Shown: positions 1 to 12,190 of the stretch, piece by piece
How positions within the stretch are numbered: the stretch's first letter is position 1
Layout of the letters: each line of letters begins with the position of its first letter
DNA from: Pelobates cultripes
Lineage: Eukaryota > Chordata > Amphibia > Anura > Pelobatidae
Length of the DNA: 64,000 nt
NCBI GenBank assembly: GCA_933207985.1
Contig: OW240915.1
Location: 272,909,707-272,973,706, forward strand
Reading direction: 5' to 3'
Made by a program: the position numbers and the translations under genes
Notes under the pieces: generated by a model
Databases searched by the model: none
What the model was told of the DNA's origin: nothing
The model's input: only the letters and a program-made list of their open reading frames with translations

Positions 1-31
1 AAGGGAATCAAAATTTGATGTTTTTTTGTTG

Positions 32-587
32 TTAAAGGACCACTATAGTGCCAGGAAAACATTTCCCGGCTCTGGAAGGGGGAAAGGGTTAAAAACTTAC
101 CTTTTTCCAGCGCTGGGCGGGGAGCTCTCTGCCTCCTCTCCTCCTCCGTTCCTCCTCCTGGGCTGAATGCGCACGCACGGCAAGAGCTGCGCGCGCATTC
201 AGCCCGTCGCATAGGAAAGCATTTACAATGCTTTTCTATGGACGCTTGCGTGCTCTCACTGTGAAAATCACAGTGAGAAGCACGCAAGCGCCTCTAGTGG
301 CATTGAAATGTCAATAATAATAATATCAATGCATCTTTATGAGGAGCATGTGGAATCTTAAAGTTGAGAAGGAGGACGCTGAAGATCAGTCCTGCAAATA
401 TTGAAGGTACCATAATAGGAAGCACATCTAGTGCTTGTATGAGTGACAGCCATTAGAGGTGTTTTGGGGGGAAAAGCAAGCACTGCCATTTCATAGTAAA
501 GTCAGTGATTACAGAAGAGAGGGGGCTCTTTGCACTAAAACCACCAAGTTAAGCTCAGTAGTCCTGGTGCTTGGAGGGTCCAATTAA
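32..587. mobile_element. T2-like TTAA MITE, full length but degenerate
   Basis: The left end reads TTAAAGGACCACTATAG at 32. The right end is a decayed reverse copy (GGAGGGTCCAATTAA) finishing at 587, so both termini carry TTAA. The interior is non-coding and GC-rich in the first 250 bases, with an internal fold-back around 225-290 (CACAGTGAGA and TCTCACTGTG arms). Terminal structure matches T2-family MITEs known from Xenopus, which duplicate TTAA. Assignment rests on the termini; the superfamily of the mobilising transposase is not visible here. Confidence 0.65.
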
Positions 588-1934
588 ATCAAATCCATTG
601 TTATTCCTGGCCCTGGGCATGATGGGACCATAATGTTAAAATGACCCATATAGCATGCATGTTTTATTATAATCTTCTTCTGACAAAGTAACAGTTATAA
701 AAAACTAAACATATTTCTAGTTTACTTCAGTTGCTTGGGTTAAGGCTTTTTTAGAACTCCACTCATGGCGTGGAATCTATTTATCTCATTATGCAAATTA
801 ATTTTGGAGCAGACTTCAGACCAGCCTCCTCAAGACAACAAACACCCACCTTCTGAGGTAGGGTACATTTATTTTAGTTTATATTTTTGTCCGGAGCTTA
901 TTCATTCAAATTATCGCTGTTTTTGTTTGGAATCAGCATTTTGCACAATTATCCATAGATATGAATGAATGCAGTAATAAAATAGTTTACTAATCTACAG
1001 AAGCTCCACCTAGGTGTAGCCTCCCAAATAAACAATTACCTGGTTTAGAATTATGATTAACATTCCAAATTCCAACTGAAATTGGGCCAGACGTGTTCAT
1101 CCATCATTCTGTCTATATTTCACATTAACTCCAGCTTATGAATTGAGTTTTATAACCAAGATCAATATTTCATTCATTAAAAAAAAGTTAAATTCTCCAT
1201 TTTAATACCCTCACAATCCATAATATTATAATTATGTTGTAAGATTATAATTATAGCTGCTGGTATTATTCTTTTATTTATAACATGCTAAGATATTATA
1301 CAGCACCATACAGTAGGTAAGGAATTACTTATGGTATAACATCTATTCAGCTATAGTCTTAGAAGGTAGAACATGTAGCGCACCCTGACTATAATATTGA
1401 TAGTGTAATTGTGCTCTACTTATACATGATCATGTACACACAGCGGGGGACTTTCTCAGCAGAATGTATGTAATTGTTTAGTACAAATAACCTTTAGTTT
1501 ACCTGTAATCTGCACGATTGGAGAGAGCATATCAAAGCCCCGTAGGTGAGAATGTGCTTTGCAAAAGATAGGAGGTGTGTAGTAGTTGCTGTGATAACAG
1601 CAGGAGGATTATTTGAATTGGATGTTGGGAGGGAACATCTGTCCTGTGGTTAGTAATTAAATTGGCAGCATAAGGAGTCTAATGCCTTTAGAATGTGTTG
1701 ATATTTTAGCTGCTGTATGAATTACATTAACTAGCTTTGCATCTCTGCTGAAATTTTGTAAACTTTACTTGATATTTTTACAGTTTAAGGTGACCATAAT
1801 CTTCTAGTTTAAGGAGCAACAGGAAAGAACGTTGTTCAGACAAGAAAACATGACCCTGCACATTAAGGATATAAAACAAAAATAAAAAGTGACACTTGTA
1901 ATTAAACACATTTTTAATCATAACCAAAACTACC
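588..1934. other. AT-rich sequence without recognised features
   Basis: Only short chance ORFs occur, the longest a 67-codon frame at 765-968 with no recognisable motif. No repeat termini or splice-like exon were seen. Confidence 0.5.
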
Positions 1935-2160
1935 TCAAAGGAACACCATAGGCATTAAAACACCTTTACCTTAATGAAGCAGTTTTCTGTATAGGTCATG
2001 ACCCTGCAGTCTAACTGCTCAATTATCTGCCATTTAAGTGTTTAATCACTTTTTTATGCAGCCATAGTCACACCTCCTAGCATGTGACTTACACAGCCTT
2101 CCTAAACACTTCCTGTAAAAAGAGATCTAATGTTTAAATTTCCTATATTGCGCAGTCTGT
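1935..2160 (+). mobile_element. T2-like MITE fragment (5' half)
   Basis: Starts near 1935 with a decayed AAAGGAACACCATAGGC terminus. It then follows, base for base over long stretches, the left half of the complete copy at 12859-13411 (shared GTCATGACCCTGCAGTCT-like, CACACCTCC and CACTTCCTGTAAA blocks). It stops at a TTTAA that is also the start of the next element, so the MITE appears interrupted at its own TTAA by the TTAACCCC element. Confidence 0.6.
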
Positions 2161-3214
2161 TTAACCCCTTAGTGACCAGACTGTGTTTCCATTTTCTTAC
2201 TGTTAAGGACCAGGACTCTTTTTAAATTTCTGTTTAGCTGTAACTTTTCTCTTACTCATTTACTGTACCCACACATATTATATACCATTTTTCTCACCAT
2301 TAAATGATCTTTCTAAAGATATCATTATTATCATCATATCATATAATTTACTATAAATTTTTTTATAAAATATGATGATGAATAAAATGTAAAAAAACAC
2401 TTTTTCAAACTTCGACCCCCAAAATCTGTTACGCATCTACAACCACCAAAAAACACCCGTGCTAAATTTCTAAATTTTGTCCTGAGTTAAGAAATACCCA
2501 ATGTTAACATGTTCTTAGTTATTTTGGAAAGTTATAGGGCAATAAATACAAGTAGCACTTTGCTATTTACAAACCATAATTTTTTCAAAATTAACGCAAG
2601 TTACGTTGTAACAGTGATAACTGTCAGGAATCCCTGAATAACCCTTCACATGTACATATTTTTTAAAAGAAGGCAACCTAAGGTATTAAACTTGGGGTAT
2701 TTTGACTCTTTTCATGTAACCATTTTACAACCAATCTATGCCAAATTAAAAAATACAAATAATAATTGGTGATTTTTTTGACACACATAGCAATTTAAAA
2801 ATACATATACGGAGAACTTTAAGGGTTACTGCCAAAGAACACCCCAATATGTGTTCAGCAACATCTCCTGAGTACAGTGATACCTCCCAAGTATAGTTGT
2901 GTTGGGTTCTCTGGGGACTAAAAGACCAACTTGGAATTTTCACAGCTGGTCATCATGCACCCATGTCCTATTTGGGACATTTTTGAAGCCGGTCAATGTA
3001 ATTTACCCCCATCAAACCATATATTATTCAAATGTAGACACCCTAGGGTATTTCAAAGGGTGGTATTTTAACACTTTTCATGCACTAATTCTACCACCAG
3101 TCTTTGTCAAACTTTTTGGTAGTTATTTTTTTGTGTTATTTTTCTCTCACATTGTACTTTAATCATTGATTCTCAGTTCCTGTTATGTGTTACTGACAAA
3201 GAACACCTCAATAT

Positions 3215-3222
3215 GTGTTCAG
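3215..3222 (+). repeat. Left 8-bp target-site duplication of the hAT MITE
   Basis: GTGTTCAG, identical to 3571-3578. An 8-bp duplication is the rule for hAT transposition. Confidence 0.9.
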
Positions 3223-3570
3223 TAGTGATGTCCCGAACGGTTCGCCGAACGGTTCGCCGCGGACTCATCATTGAGTAAACTTTGACCCTGTACCTCACAG
3301 TCAGCAGACACATTCCAGCCAATCAGCAGCAGACCCTCCCTCCCAGACCTTCCCACCTCCTGGACAGCTCACTAAGAATGCTGCTTCAAAATGAATGCAG
3401 TCCAGGAGGTGGGAGGGTCTGGGAGGGAGGGTCTGCTGCTGATTGGCTGGAATGTGTCTGCTGACTATGAGGTACAGGGTCAAAGTTTACTCAATGATGA
3501 GTCCGTGGCGAACCGTTCGTGGCGAACCGTTCGTGGCGAACCGTTCGGCGAACCGTTCGGGACATCACTA
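3223..3570. mobile_element. hAT fold-back MITE with perfect TSD
   Basis: 348 bp. Ends are TAGTGATGTCCCGAAC and its exact reverse complement. The arms stay complementary for about 150 bases each, around a short central loop (roughly 3370-3405), so single strands would form one long hairpin. GAACGGTTCGCC motifs are repeated near both ends: two units on the left, four on the right. Short ORFs on both strands inside are mirror images of one another and are not genes. Identical 8-bp GTGTTCAG duplications flank it, and the interrupted host repeat continues on either side. Confidence 0.9.
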
Positions 3571-3578
3571 GTGTTCAG
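3571..3578 (+). repeat. Right 8-bp target-site duplication of the hAT MITE
   Basis: GTGTTCAG, exact copy of 3215-3222. Confidence 0.9.
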
Positions 3579-4092
3579 CAATATCTCCCGAGAACAACAG
3601 TGCTCCCAATGTACAGGTTTTATGAGCTTTTGCAAACTTACAGGAGTCAAACTTAGGGCTTTCCCCTTTTCCATGTTTGCACATTAAAATTTGCCAGATT
3701 GGTTTGCTGGGCCTATGTTGCCTTTGAGACCGTATAGCAGCCCAGGAATTAAAATTAACCCCATCATACCATTTGTAAACGTAGACAACCCCTGGTATTC
3801 AAAATGGGGTATGTCCAGTCTTTTGTAGTAGCCACTTAGTCACAAACGCTGGCCAAAGTAAGCATTTTTAGTTGTTTTTTGCATTGTTTTACACAAAAAC
3901 TGCACTTTTACTTTTGATTTTATCGTTGTGATAAGTTTTTCTGTTTCAAACACTTATATGTGTGTTCAGCAAAGTCTCACTAGTATAACAATACCCTCCA
4001 TGTACAGTTTTTGAATAGACTTGTATGTCTTGTGAACCCATTGAACAGCATTGCAGAAAATGGTGGCACTCTATAAATAATAGTAATGATAT

Positions 4093-5388
4093 ATAAATAC
4101 ATTCATTCCCCTCCTGTCTCTAACTGAATGTCTGCCTACTTCTTTAAATGCAATAATTTTAAAACTAAACCTATTTATAGTACAACCATCCATTTTACCC
4201 CTCCAGTTTACTCATTTGCCCCCCACCCCCTTCCACTCCTCACATCCTGTCTGACTCCAAATTAGGCTTACTGCATATTAACCCCTTTACTACCAAGCCA
4301 TTTGATAGAACACAAAACACCTAAAGATTCTGAACACTATAAGACAGTTTTACTTTATACAGATAGACCATCACTATGTGCTTATCAGCTTTTTTTTCTT
4401 CTTTCTTTTATTTGTTGGCCCCGGAGCATAAATACATTACTGAGTTGTTTGTAGAATGATGTCAGATTGCTAATTAGAGTATTAGATTCATTGCTACTCA
4501 TTAGAACTAATTTTATAGCTTGTCAAAGCAGAGATTCTCACAAATCCATGATATTTAAATTTTCAAATCCAGCAATGTATCTTATATGCTCACAATACTA
4601 AAGTGTTTTAATAACCAATGAAAACAGAAAATCGATACGTGAAATAATCTTTATTATTACATCAACTATTGATCTGTCTTAGTATGAAACACTTGTGTAG
4701 TAAAGCACAAGGTATAGTGTCTTCAATCACCTGGTAACTACCTGAATGCATTTTTGTAAAATTTACTGAAGGTCAAGTGGTTTATGGAAATCTTCAGAAT
4801 GTCTACATTATTTCCCCTAATACATGCTTCAGTGTTATGTATCTTGTACATTACATGATTTAAAACATGAAAACCTTTTTTATTGAATTGTGTTCCTGTT
4901 TTGATGTCAGATTTTGTATCTTGCTGTTTCAGCTAGTGTGGAATAAAACCCATAGACAAGCAGACATTAACAAATGCACATTGGCACACACAGACACACA
5001 TGCATGGTCACATATAGACAAACTCTAACACACACTTACAATGCGTTTGATTGTGTTCTTGTGCAGTAGTCAATGCTGTTTGTTAGAATAGCGCTTTGGT
5101 ATTTTAACCCTCCGCGGTGTCAGTGTTAAAATGTGAGGACAGGTTTGTTTTTGTTTGTTTTACTGTCCCCTCTGAAACTAATCTCACTCATGCCCATTCC
5201 CTATTTTGCGTTCATCAGTGCTCTAGGTTAGCTCACGAGATTAAAGAAGATTGATTCCATAGAAAGGTGAGTATTGTGAAAAAATTATACGTGACAAAAG
5301 AAGCGGAGCTCCGCCTTTTATCATGATTTGTCAAGGGTAGAAAAATACATAAGACAAAGTAGTCCCAACTTGTCTTTTGTTTTTAAAG
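4093..5388. other. Mostly single-copy sequence
   Basis: Contains an isolated TTAACCCC terminus at 4278-4285 without a partner, and a weak CA-rich patch at about 4978-5035. No coding region recognised. Confidence 0.45.
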
Positions 5389-5462
5389 AGAATTGGATCA
5401 GAAATAAAGCATCGAAGAAGTGATTCAGAAAGTGGAAGAGAAGAGGAAACAGTTGGAGAAAG
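5389..5462 (+). CDS. Candidate internal exon of an unidentified host gene
   Basis: A pyrimidine-rich tract followed by AAAG (acceptor, ends 5388) precedes a 74-nt block that ends in AG immediately before GTACGT (donor, 5463). Only one of the three frames is open, and it encodes a charged, Ser/Glu/Arg-rich peptide of 24 full codons, containing RRSDSESGREEE. The other two frames contain stops. The composition differs from the AT-rich flanks. I do not recognise the protein family. It could be a short exon in a linker region of a large gene whose introns fill much of the window, or a chance match to splice consensus. No neighbouring exon was found. Confidence 0.3.
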
Positions 5463-6552
5463 GTACGTTTGGGGTGACAGAAATAGGTAACTTGGGATTT
5501 TTCACTGGGACTTTGCACCGTTCAAGGTTTCACTAGTAATCAGAGGATGTTCCTGGCAGTTAGAGAAGATGGTAAGCCATAAAATAGCATAGGATGTCAG
5601 ACTTTGCATGCGTTGTTAAGGAGCAGAGCTCTGTTCCCTTGCATTAAGTGGTTACTGTGTTAGGATGGCTTTGGATGGTAATAACAAAGCAGAATTATAA
5701 AATTTATTCGCCCTGGCCAGCATTTCACCCATCGCTTCCAGTCATACAGAGATCATTCCTGATCCACAATGACTTGGCCTACAGGTTCATAGAAGAGCTC
5801 TTCATCTGAGCTGCAGAACCAATACTATTTTTTTCTAGCAGGTATAACAAATACAAAACGTTTTACTGTAGTTAGAAAACAAAACTAGTCTAAGCACATA
5901 CTATTAATTGACTCACAAACAAATGCATTTAGAGTTATTAAATTTTAATGATACGTTACTATGCTAAATGCAACCCCCCTCCCGCCCCCCTATTCTTGTA
6001 TTATATTTGTATACAAATTCTATGATGTCACCTGCAGCAATTAATTTCATCATGCACAACATCTGTGGCTCGTACAATAAATTACCACTTGGCTGTCAAC
6101 GTATAGTATAGATCCTTAAATGACCTTGATGAGCCTGCCCCTGTCAGTGTTAAGGTGCAATTTTACTTTAAAAACAACACTTAAAAAAATAATTTATCAA
6201 ATATAATGAGTAATTCCTTAAGTGTTTAAGTGATACAGACAAACTGACTTTAATGTATTCAAGGTTCAATGTAATATTCCTTAGAAAAAAAATGGTACGG
6301 TATATGAAAAATAGCTATCAGCAATAAAAAAAAATGTACTATAAGCAAACACAGCATTATCAAATGCGATTTTCGGATCAGTGCTTATTGTGATTGCACA
6401 TGTTTTAGTTTTTTTTTTCTAGACAGAATTGATATAGTAGACACGTGCCAAGCCTAATATGTCTCAGTAAATTCTGGCAGCTTACACTCTTAAATTGGAA
6501 CTATACCTGATGAAATTCTCGTGCAAGCCAATATCACAATAAAGCATCTAAT
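5463..6552. other. AT-rich sequence, possibly intronic
   Basis: No repeat termini or ORFs of note. A C-rich run lies at about 5974-5992. Confidence 0.4.
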
Positions 6553-6760
6553 AAAGCGTTAAAAAACCCTTCTATCACTTACCTGGGTCCAGCGCTGATG
6601 TCCCTTGGCGCTAGCTCGGGTCTGCCTTTGCTCCTCCCCCACAGTCAGCCTCCAGAGGTGGAGTTAAAAATTACCTTTGCAGGGTTAAGGGACCGGGGAC
6701 AATGCACCCAGACCACTTCAATTAGCTGAAGTGGTCTAGTTGACTATAGTGTTACTTTAA
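6553..6760. mobile_element. T2-like MITE, truncated on the left
   Basis: Right end reads GACTATAGTGTTACTTTAA near 6760. The interior shares the GCACCCAGACCACTTCA and CCAGCGCTG blocks with the copies at 59192-59660 and 60479-60653. The left TTAA terminus is missing or decayed. Confidence 0.55.
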
Positions 6761-8607
6761 ATTAACTCCATGAGTGCACAGTACAGATGGCAATACAGTA
6801 TTTCTGAGCAAATGCCTGAATGAGCAAGAGAGTGCCTGTAGGATCATGGAATGGCAGCCTCACCTTCACCCTGGCCACTAAAGTATGATTTTTATTCCAA
6901 TGTATCTGCTCATACTAATACACCTTTTTCAGCTAAAAAAAGTTTAAAGTTTGGCATTAAGACTAAATGAATGCAAACCCAGGATCACATGGCTGAGGTT
7001 GACTGTTCTCATCTGCATGGAGGATAAGCGAAAGGAATGAATTTTACATTTTTACATTTATACAAGATACTAGCTAAACAAAAATGGCCTTTCCATAGAT
7101 GGCCTATTATGCCTCAGTATGTCTGCCTTGAATACTGTGCAACTACATTAGATGCTTAGGAAGCTGCAATAGTTGAGACAGTGGAGAGTAAGGACATTCA
7201 TTAGAATATTCAAAAAATGTAACCAGAAGAAGGCCTGGTAGCTTTAGGCCTTAAAAAAAATAATAATGAAAAAAATATATATATGTATTATGTGTCATGT
7301 AAAACATTAAACACGTTTTAATGAGTGCCTTTCTCTATTATCAAATGCCCAGAAGATATTCTAAATTAATTTAACCGTTAGAATTAACCATAACAATGCA
7401 ACATATTGAATTTCCTATAGCCATCTGAGCTTTATTACTGGAAAATGACCTTGGTGGTCAAGTGATTAGCAATATTAAAATACGTGCACTGTAACTGAAG
7501 GTCGCTCTGTCGCTATCATAATAAATTATTTGCCCGTTTTAAAAATTTGCATCCTCTGTGTAATTTTTTTTTCTCCATTCAGTTATTGTAAAAAAAAAAA
7601 AAAAAACTAAATAACCTGGAGAAACATTAGTATACAAAACATTAATTATAGATGACATTATGCCAAGCACAGTGTAACCTACATCTGTGATAATTGCAAG
7701 TCATTTATATAATGCACCTAAGCCATTGTTTAATCGGTATATAGTCTCGTAAAACCTTTCTGTGCAACAATAAAATGTTTGCTGAGCATTTAAAAGAATA
7801 TGTTGTTGTAAACCCTAACTACGAGATGGAACTCTGGATGAAATTGCAGGTTCCTCAGTCATCTCAACGTCCCGTGATGCTAGAAGCCATACCGTAAAAG
7901 AACATTTGTCATGAGGTGTGTTTTTTTTTTCAAACATTGGAATATTTCAGTAATGTTTTAACATGTTTAGATTTTTTGATAGGGTATTTTGGCACAATTT
8001 AATAAGCCATTTGCCTGACAACCTCACTTCCTACTTCATAATTCTCCTATTTTTGTTCGATAAACCAGCCATCTAACCGTTGCATGTCTATGTCAACGCC
8101 CTCTGCTGGATATTTTGCAGACGGACTAGTTGAAGCATCTCTCCTTCCTGAACAGTTATTCTTCCCATTTTATAGGTTGCTTTTCTCTCCTCACAATATA
8201 CAGGTTTTTGCCAGCCAGGTAGCTGATCAGTGTTAATCTGGCATCTCCCCGTGATCCATGGCAACAAAAAGTGCTAATAAAGAGAATTTCCTCATCTCGT
8301 CATTGCGGGTGTGTTTTATTGCTCATTGTTTACTAGTTTTATAGCCTAACTGCAATCTTGTTAGGTAATTTCTGTTTGTTTTTCATATTTTCTATGATTT
8401 TATAAATTATTTAAAATATGAAAAAGTAATAGAAGCTAATCAGCTTCCGCACAGTTGCATGTATGTTTGCATGTACCAACATGTATGGTGCAATGTGTAG
8501 ATTAGGTTCACTAGAAGGGGTTCAAAACTTTTTTGCCTGGTTAAAAGTTGTAAGACTTACCAACGCCCTAAATTTATGTCCTCTAAGGGACCAAAACTCG
8601 CTAGCCT
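6761..8607. other. AT-rich single-copy sequence
   Basis: A 17-base A run lies at 7590-7606. No coding or mobile-element signature seen. Confidence 0.45.
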
Positions 8608-8740
8608 TAACTGGACACTATAGGCACCAAAACAACTTTAGCTTCATAAAAGAGGTTTTGATGTGTAGCTCTTGCACCTGTAGTCTCACTGATCAATATC
8701 CCTACAATACACTTTACCACTACCCCAATCCTGATCCCTA
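8608..8740 (+). mobile_element. T2-like MITE 5' fragment
   Basis: Starts in the ACTGGACACTATAGGCACC terminus, then follows the left part of the 12859-13411 subfamily (AACAACTTTAGCTTCAT, GTAGTCTCACTG) before diverging. No right end. Confidence 0.5.
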
Positions 8741-8813
8741 GCACTTACAGATTGTTATTACTGCAATGATAACCATAACACCTAACCCAATCTGTAATAC
8801 TTATACTTACACC

Positions 8814-8945
8814 TACATACCTCCCAACTCTCCCAAATCCAGTAGGACCTTTCCAGGCTTGGGGCTCTTGTCTTGCTATCCCTATTTTCTTTACTGGTGT
8901 ACCCAAAACTGACCCCAACCAGCACAGTGGAAAGCATACAAGGGA
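8814..8945 (+). repeat. CATACCTCCCAAC-type dispersed repeat fragment
   Basis: Begins ACATACCTCCCAACTCTCCC. The same boundary phrase occurs in reverse at 62519-62536 (GTTGGGAGGTATG). It is non-coding and its superfamily is unknown. Confidence 0.45.
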
Positions 8946-9143
8946 TCTCATCTAAATGTTAACCCTGTATAAACTTTAGAAAAGTCTGTTCATTGTTGTG
9001 TTCTGAACTATTTTTCACAGCATTGTATGACATACAGCATTAACATATCTTTTGCTTCAACCATTTTTTCTAAATTGAATTATGTTCTCGGCTATCTCTT
9101 TTATAAATGACAAGTACAAAATACTTAAAAATATATTGCTCAG

Positions 9144-9684
9144 ATAAAAGGAACACTAGCAAACATCCATTCCTGACCCTTTAGTGTTAAAACTAACATC
9201 TACCCTCCCCTCTCCCCTCCACCCCTTACCCTCCTAAATATAGTGAAATCTTATTTTTCTTCAAGTCTGCAGCTGCTGGCTCTGCCCCTGATCTGCCTGT
9301 TTGACTGACATCATCAGAAGTGGTTCTCTGAGCCAATTACAATGGTTTCCCATAGGATTGGCTGAGCTTGTTAATAAGCCTACCAGGGGCAGAGCAAGCA
9401 CAAACCAAACATAGCCCTGGCCAATCAGCATCTCTTTATAGAGCTGTATTGAATCATAGTTTCCATGCAGAGGGTGTAGACACTGAATGGCGGTGCTGCA
9501 CCCAGGAAGCACATCTAGCAGCCATATGAGGCGTGGCCAGTGGAGTTATCCCTAGGATGTAATGTAAACACTGCTTTTTCTCTGAAAATACAGTGTTTGC
9601 TGCAAAACACCTGAAAGGAATGATTATACTCACCAGAACAAATACAACAATGTAGTTGTTCTGGTGACTATAGTGTCCCTTTAA
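9144..9684 (-). mobile_element. T2-like MITE, complete, reverse copy of the 40.6-kb subfamily
   Basis: The right end is exact (GACTATAGTGTCCCTTTAA). The left is decayed (ATAAAAGGAACACTA). The interior matches the reverse complement of 40571-41158, including the GGCTCTGCCCCTGATCTGCC block, CATCAGAAGTGGT and CCAATCAGCATCTC. The 83-codon minus ORF at 9261-9512 lies inside and is not a gene. Confidence 0.75.
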
Positions 9685-11825
9685 GCAAACAAAAAAAATA
9701 TCCTAAATACATTTTAGAACTATTTTAAAAGCTCTAATGTTATTTAATGAATTAAAATACAAATAGACATGATGGTCATAACATAAACAGTGCGAAATAT
9801 TGATTTGCATGTTTCAAAACAAGACCGCACTTTAAATCTACACAAGTATGTTAGCTCCTCCCCTCATGACTCACTAAGCTTCTTAGGGCATCTTAAAAGC
9901 ATTTAAACTCTCAATGTAATTAATTGTATTTATATGCATTTATTCTTTTAGATTTGTCAACATGATTGGTTATTTTCATGTGTTTGTTGCAAAATTACTT
10001 GTGTACAGAATAATCCCTTTCCCCCAGCTAAAAATATGACATGTAATTACTTCAATACAACCTTTTCCAGTTCCTATAATAATATGCTAGCAAAATTGTT
10101 CCTTTTTCTTATCTGCATCGTGGACTAGAGGGGTGAAAACGTCTTTGTGACGTCAACTAAAAAATATGATTCACATGTCTGAATTGCCCATTCAGATTCG
10201 TAATAAACATACTGATTTTTGGATTCCATTTCTAACACAGATGGAATAAAGTCAAATGTAATTGTTCATTGAATATTAGCCAGGAAATATATATTTAGTT
10301 CTCATCAAAACCTTATTTCATTTATTTAATTTGCTGTGAAAGGCAGTATTTAGGACTAACCCGGACGACCTATTTGTCAATATCCCTTTTTAAAAAAAAA
10401 GATTTCTCTGTTGTGAGGACAGCAATACCCTGGTATAGTTTTAACATTGCTCTTATTCAAGCTAAATATACCTGCTCTACTTCCATAGAAAGAAGTCTCA
10501 GGTCGTCCACGGAACAATACATTATTCCACTCTCTTTTGGAATAAATAGAGCCAAAAGTGACAGTAGCCTATAAGGATGAAACGCTTTGTACTTTTCAGT
10601 CTCTGTTGGGCCAAGATTCCATCACTTTGAGGGACTGACCAACTTTGTGACCTAGCTTCCATATTCTTTATTCTATTGTAAATATTATATGATTGAAAAT
10701 AGAGCAATGCCCAACAAAAGTAAAGTGGCAATCATGCATACTTAATCTTTGTATAAAACACTTTGGAGGTTATCGCTAAACTGGTGACCTTACTGAGTTG
10801 CCAATGAAACTGCAAATTTTAAGTTACACAAGTCAAATATGGACTAGTCTATTGAATACGCAACGCCCATTTCTTCTTAACACAATTTTATTCTCTATAA
10901 TAGCAATATGATCGTAGTAAACGCAATGGACACATTCGCCTTGCATAGAGGAAAACACAGATTATTTCTATATGAAATCATTACACTGTAGTAAGTACCG
11001 GAGAATGTAAGAATGAGTTAATCTGTTTTTACTTATCCAGTTCTTTTTTTTGCCTTGTAAAGTTTTGGAAGGTAAATTCTCAGCTGATCTGAAATGTTGA
11101 AAGATGTAAAATATACAAGTTACTTGCTCCCACGCAGCAGTATAATGGGTACTTAGACTAGAAGATGCAGGACTACATCACTGATGCTGATTTCAAGATG
11201 TCCTTGAGGTTGCTAGGTGATAGGGAATAATGAATAGGGATACCTGTCATAAACCTAGAAAATGCTGCTACCTGCCAGAGATCTATTCTAGATAATAGCC
11301 ATTGAGCACACACAATTGACTTTTGTGCTATCGGATGGAATTAAATCAGTGACTTGTTTATTTTTAGGAAATAGCAAGAGGTGTCAGGCCACAGTTCAAC
11401 TTATGTGGATGTGACCAAAATGAATGTATAAAAAAGTATGTCGTTTGTGAAAATGCGCTTTTTATTTAAAAATGTGTGCTCGATTCTGCTGTTTGCCAAG
11501 ACTTTCCTACATTCAATGTGCCAATAAAACTGAGCGATTTCTGTATGACAAGATGGCAGAATTCTTTGCAATGAAATAAGCATTAAACTCCACTCGTTCA
11601 TAGGGATTTGGGTCATCTAGGGTGCTAAGGCGTGTATACCTGTTCTGAATGGATTTTTCCAGACTGCAGAATTGAGACTTAGCTTTACATCAAAATTTAC
11701 AGTACAACATGTAAAATTTTAATATATTTTAATCTTTATATAGGAAGAGCCACAAAAGAAAAAGAAACCAACTTATGTTATACATCAGTAACTTAATTAT
11801 ACCAAAATAGCAATAAACAAATATA
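9685..11825. other. AT-rich single-copy sequence
   Basis: Short ORFs only (longest 71 codons, 11401-11616 minus). No known motif, repeat terminus or splice-flanked block identified. Confidence 0.4.
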
Positions 11826-12150
11826 ACCATACCTGCTATCTTTGGGAGGTATGAAATCATTATGAGGGAGTGAGACTTCATAAATCACTGGCATAATCTA
11901 TAATAAGTAGGACCAGAAAGGATTGGGGCGTGCCTGCCCACTGAAGAGGCATGTCAGCCTGGGGTCAAGCACTCCAAGTTGGATGACAGCCTCTCTGGGT
12001 GGCGAAGCACTCTCAGCATAATCCTCTTACTGTACTACCCGAGAACCATTCCTTGTGTCCCTGGATGTGGGACACTAGGGAACAAAATTGGGATAGTGGA
12101 ACAGAACCCCAAAATCTGGACTTTCAAGCAGAAAGCAGGACATTTTGTAG
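11826..12150 (-). repeat. CTCCCAAC-type dispersed repeat, degenerate
   Basis: Carries TTTGGGAGGTATG near 11839-11851 and GGGACACTAGGGAACAAAATTG at about 12067. Related phrases (GGACACCAG, GGGAACTGTCCCC) recur at 32.6-32.9 kb and 62.2 kb. Non-coding; class unresolved. Confidence 0.35.
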
Positions 12151-12190
12151 CCCTGGATATAATTGTAAATCTCTTATGGTAATTTAAAGT

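Larger units (their letters stand above)
2161..4092 (+). mobile_element. TTAACCCCTTAGTGACC-type element, partial, carrying a hAT insertion
   Basis: Begins exactly at TTAACCCCTTAGTGACC. Bases 2161-2680 match the reverse complement of 63460-63990 closely, so this is a dispersed family. The part after 3590 shares phrases such as CCCATGTACAGGTTTTA and GGGGTATGTCCAGTC with the elements at 26.7-28.5 kb and 62.9-63.5 kb. A hAT fold-back MITE sits at 3223-3570. No right terminus was found; the block ends near an L2-like 3' tail (about 4050-4092, GGCACTCTATAAATAATAG). The TTAA start suggests a piggyBac-type mechanism, which is inference. Confidence 0.6.

Noticed and set aside
3282..3687. Mirror-image ORFs on both strands and a 98-codon ORF
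   Set aside because: They are the two arms of the hAT hairpin, so similarity between strands reflects the inverted repeat and not a gene.
4278..4310. TTAACCCCTTTACTACC as the right end of the 2161 element
   Set aside because: It is in the same orientation as a left end, not its reverse complement, and has no partner nearby.
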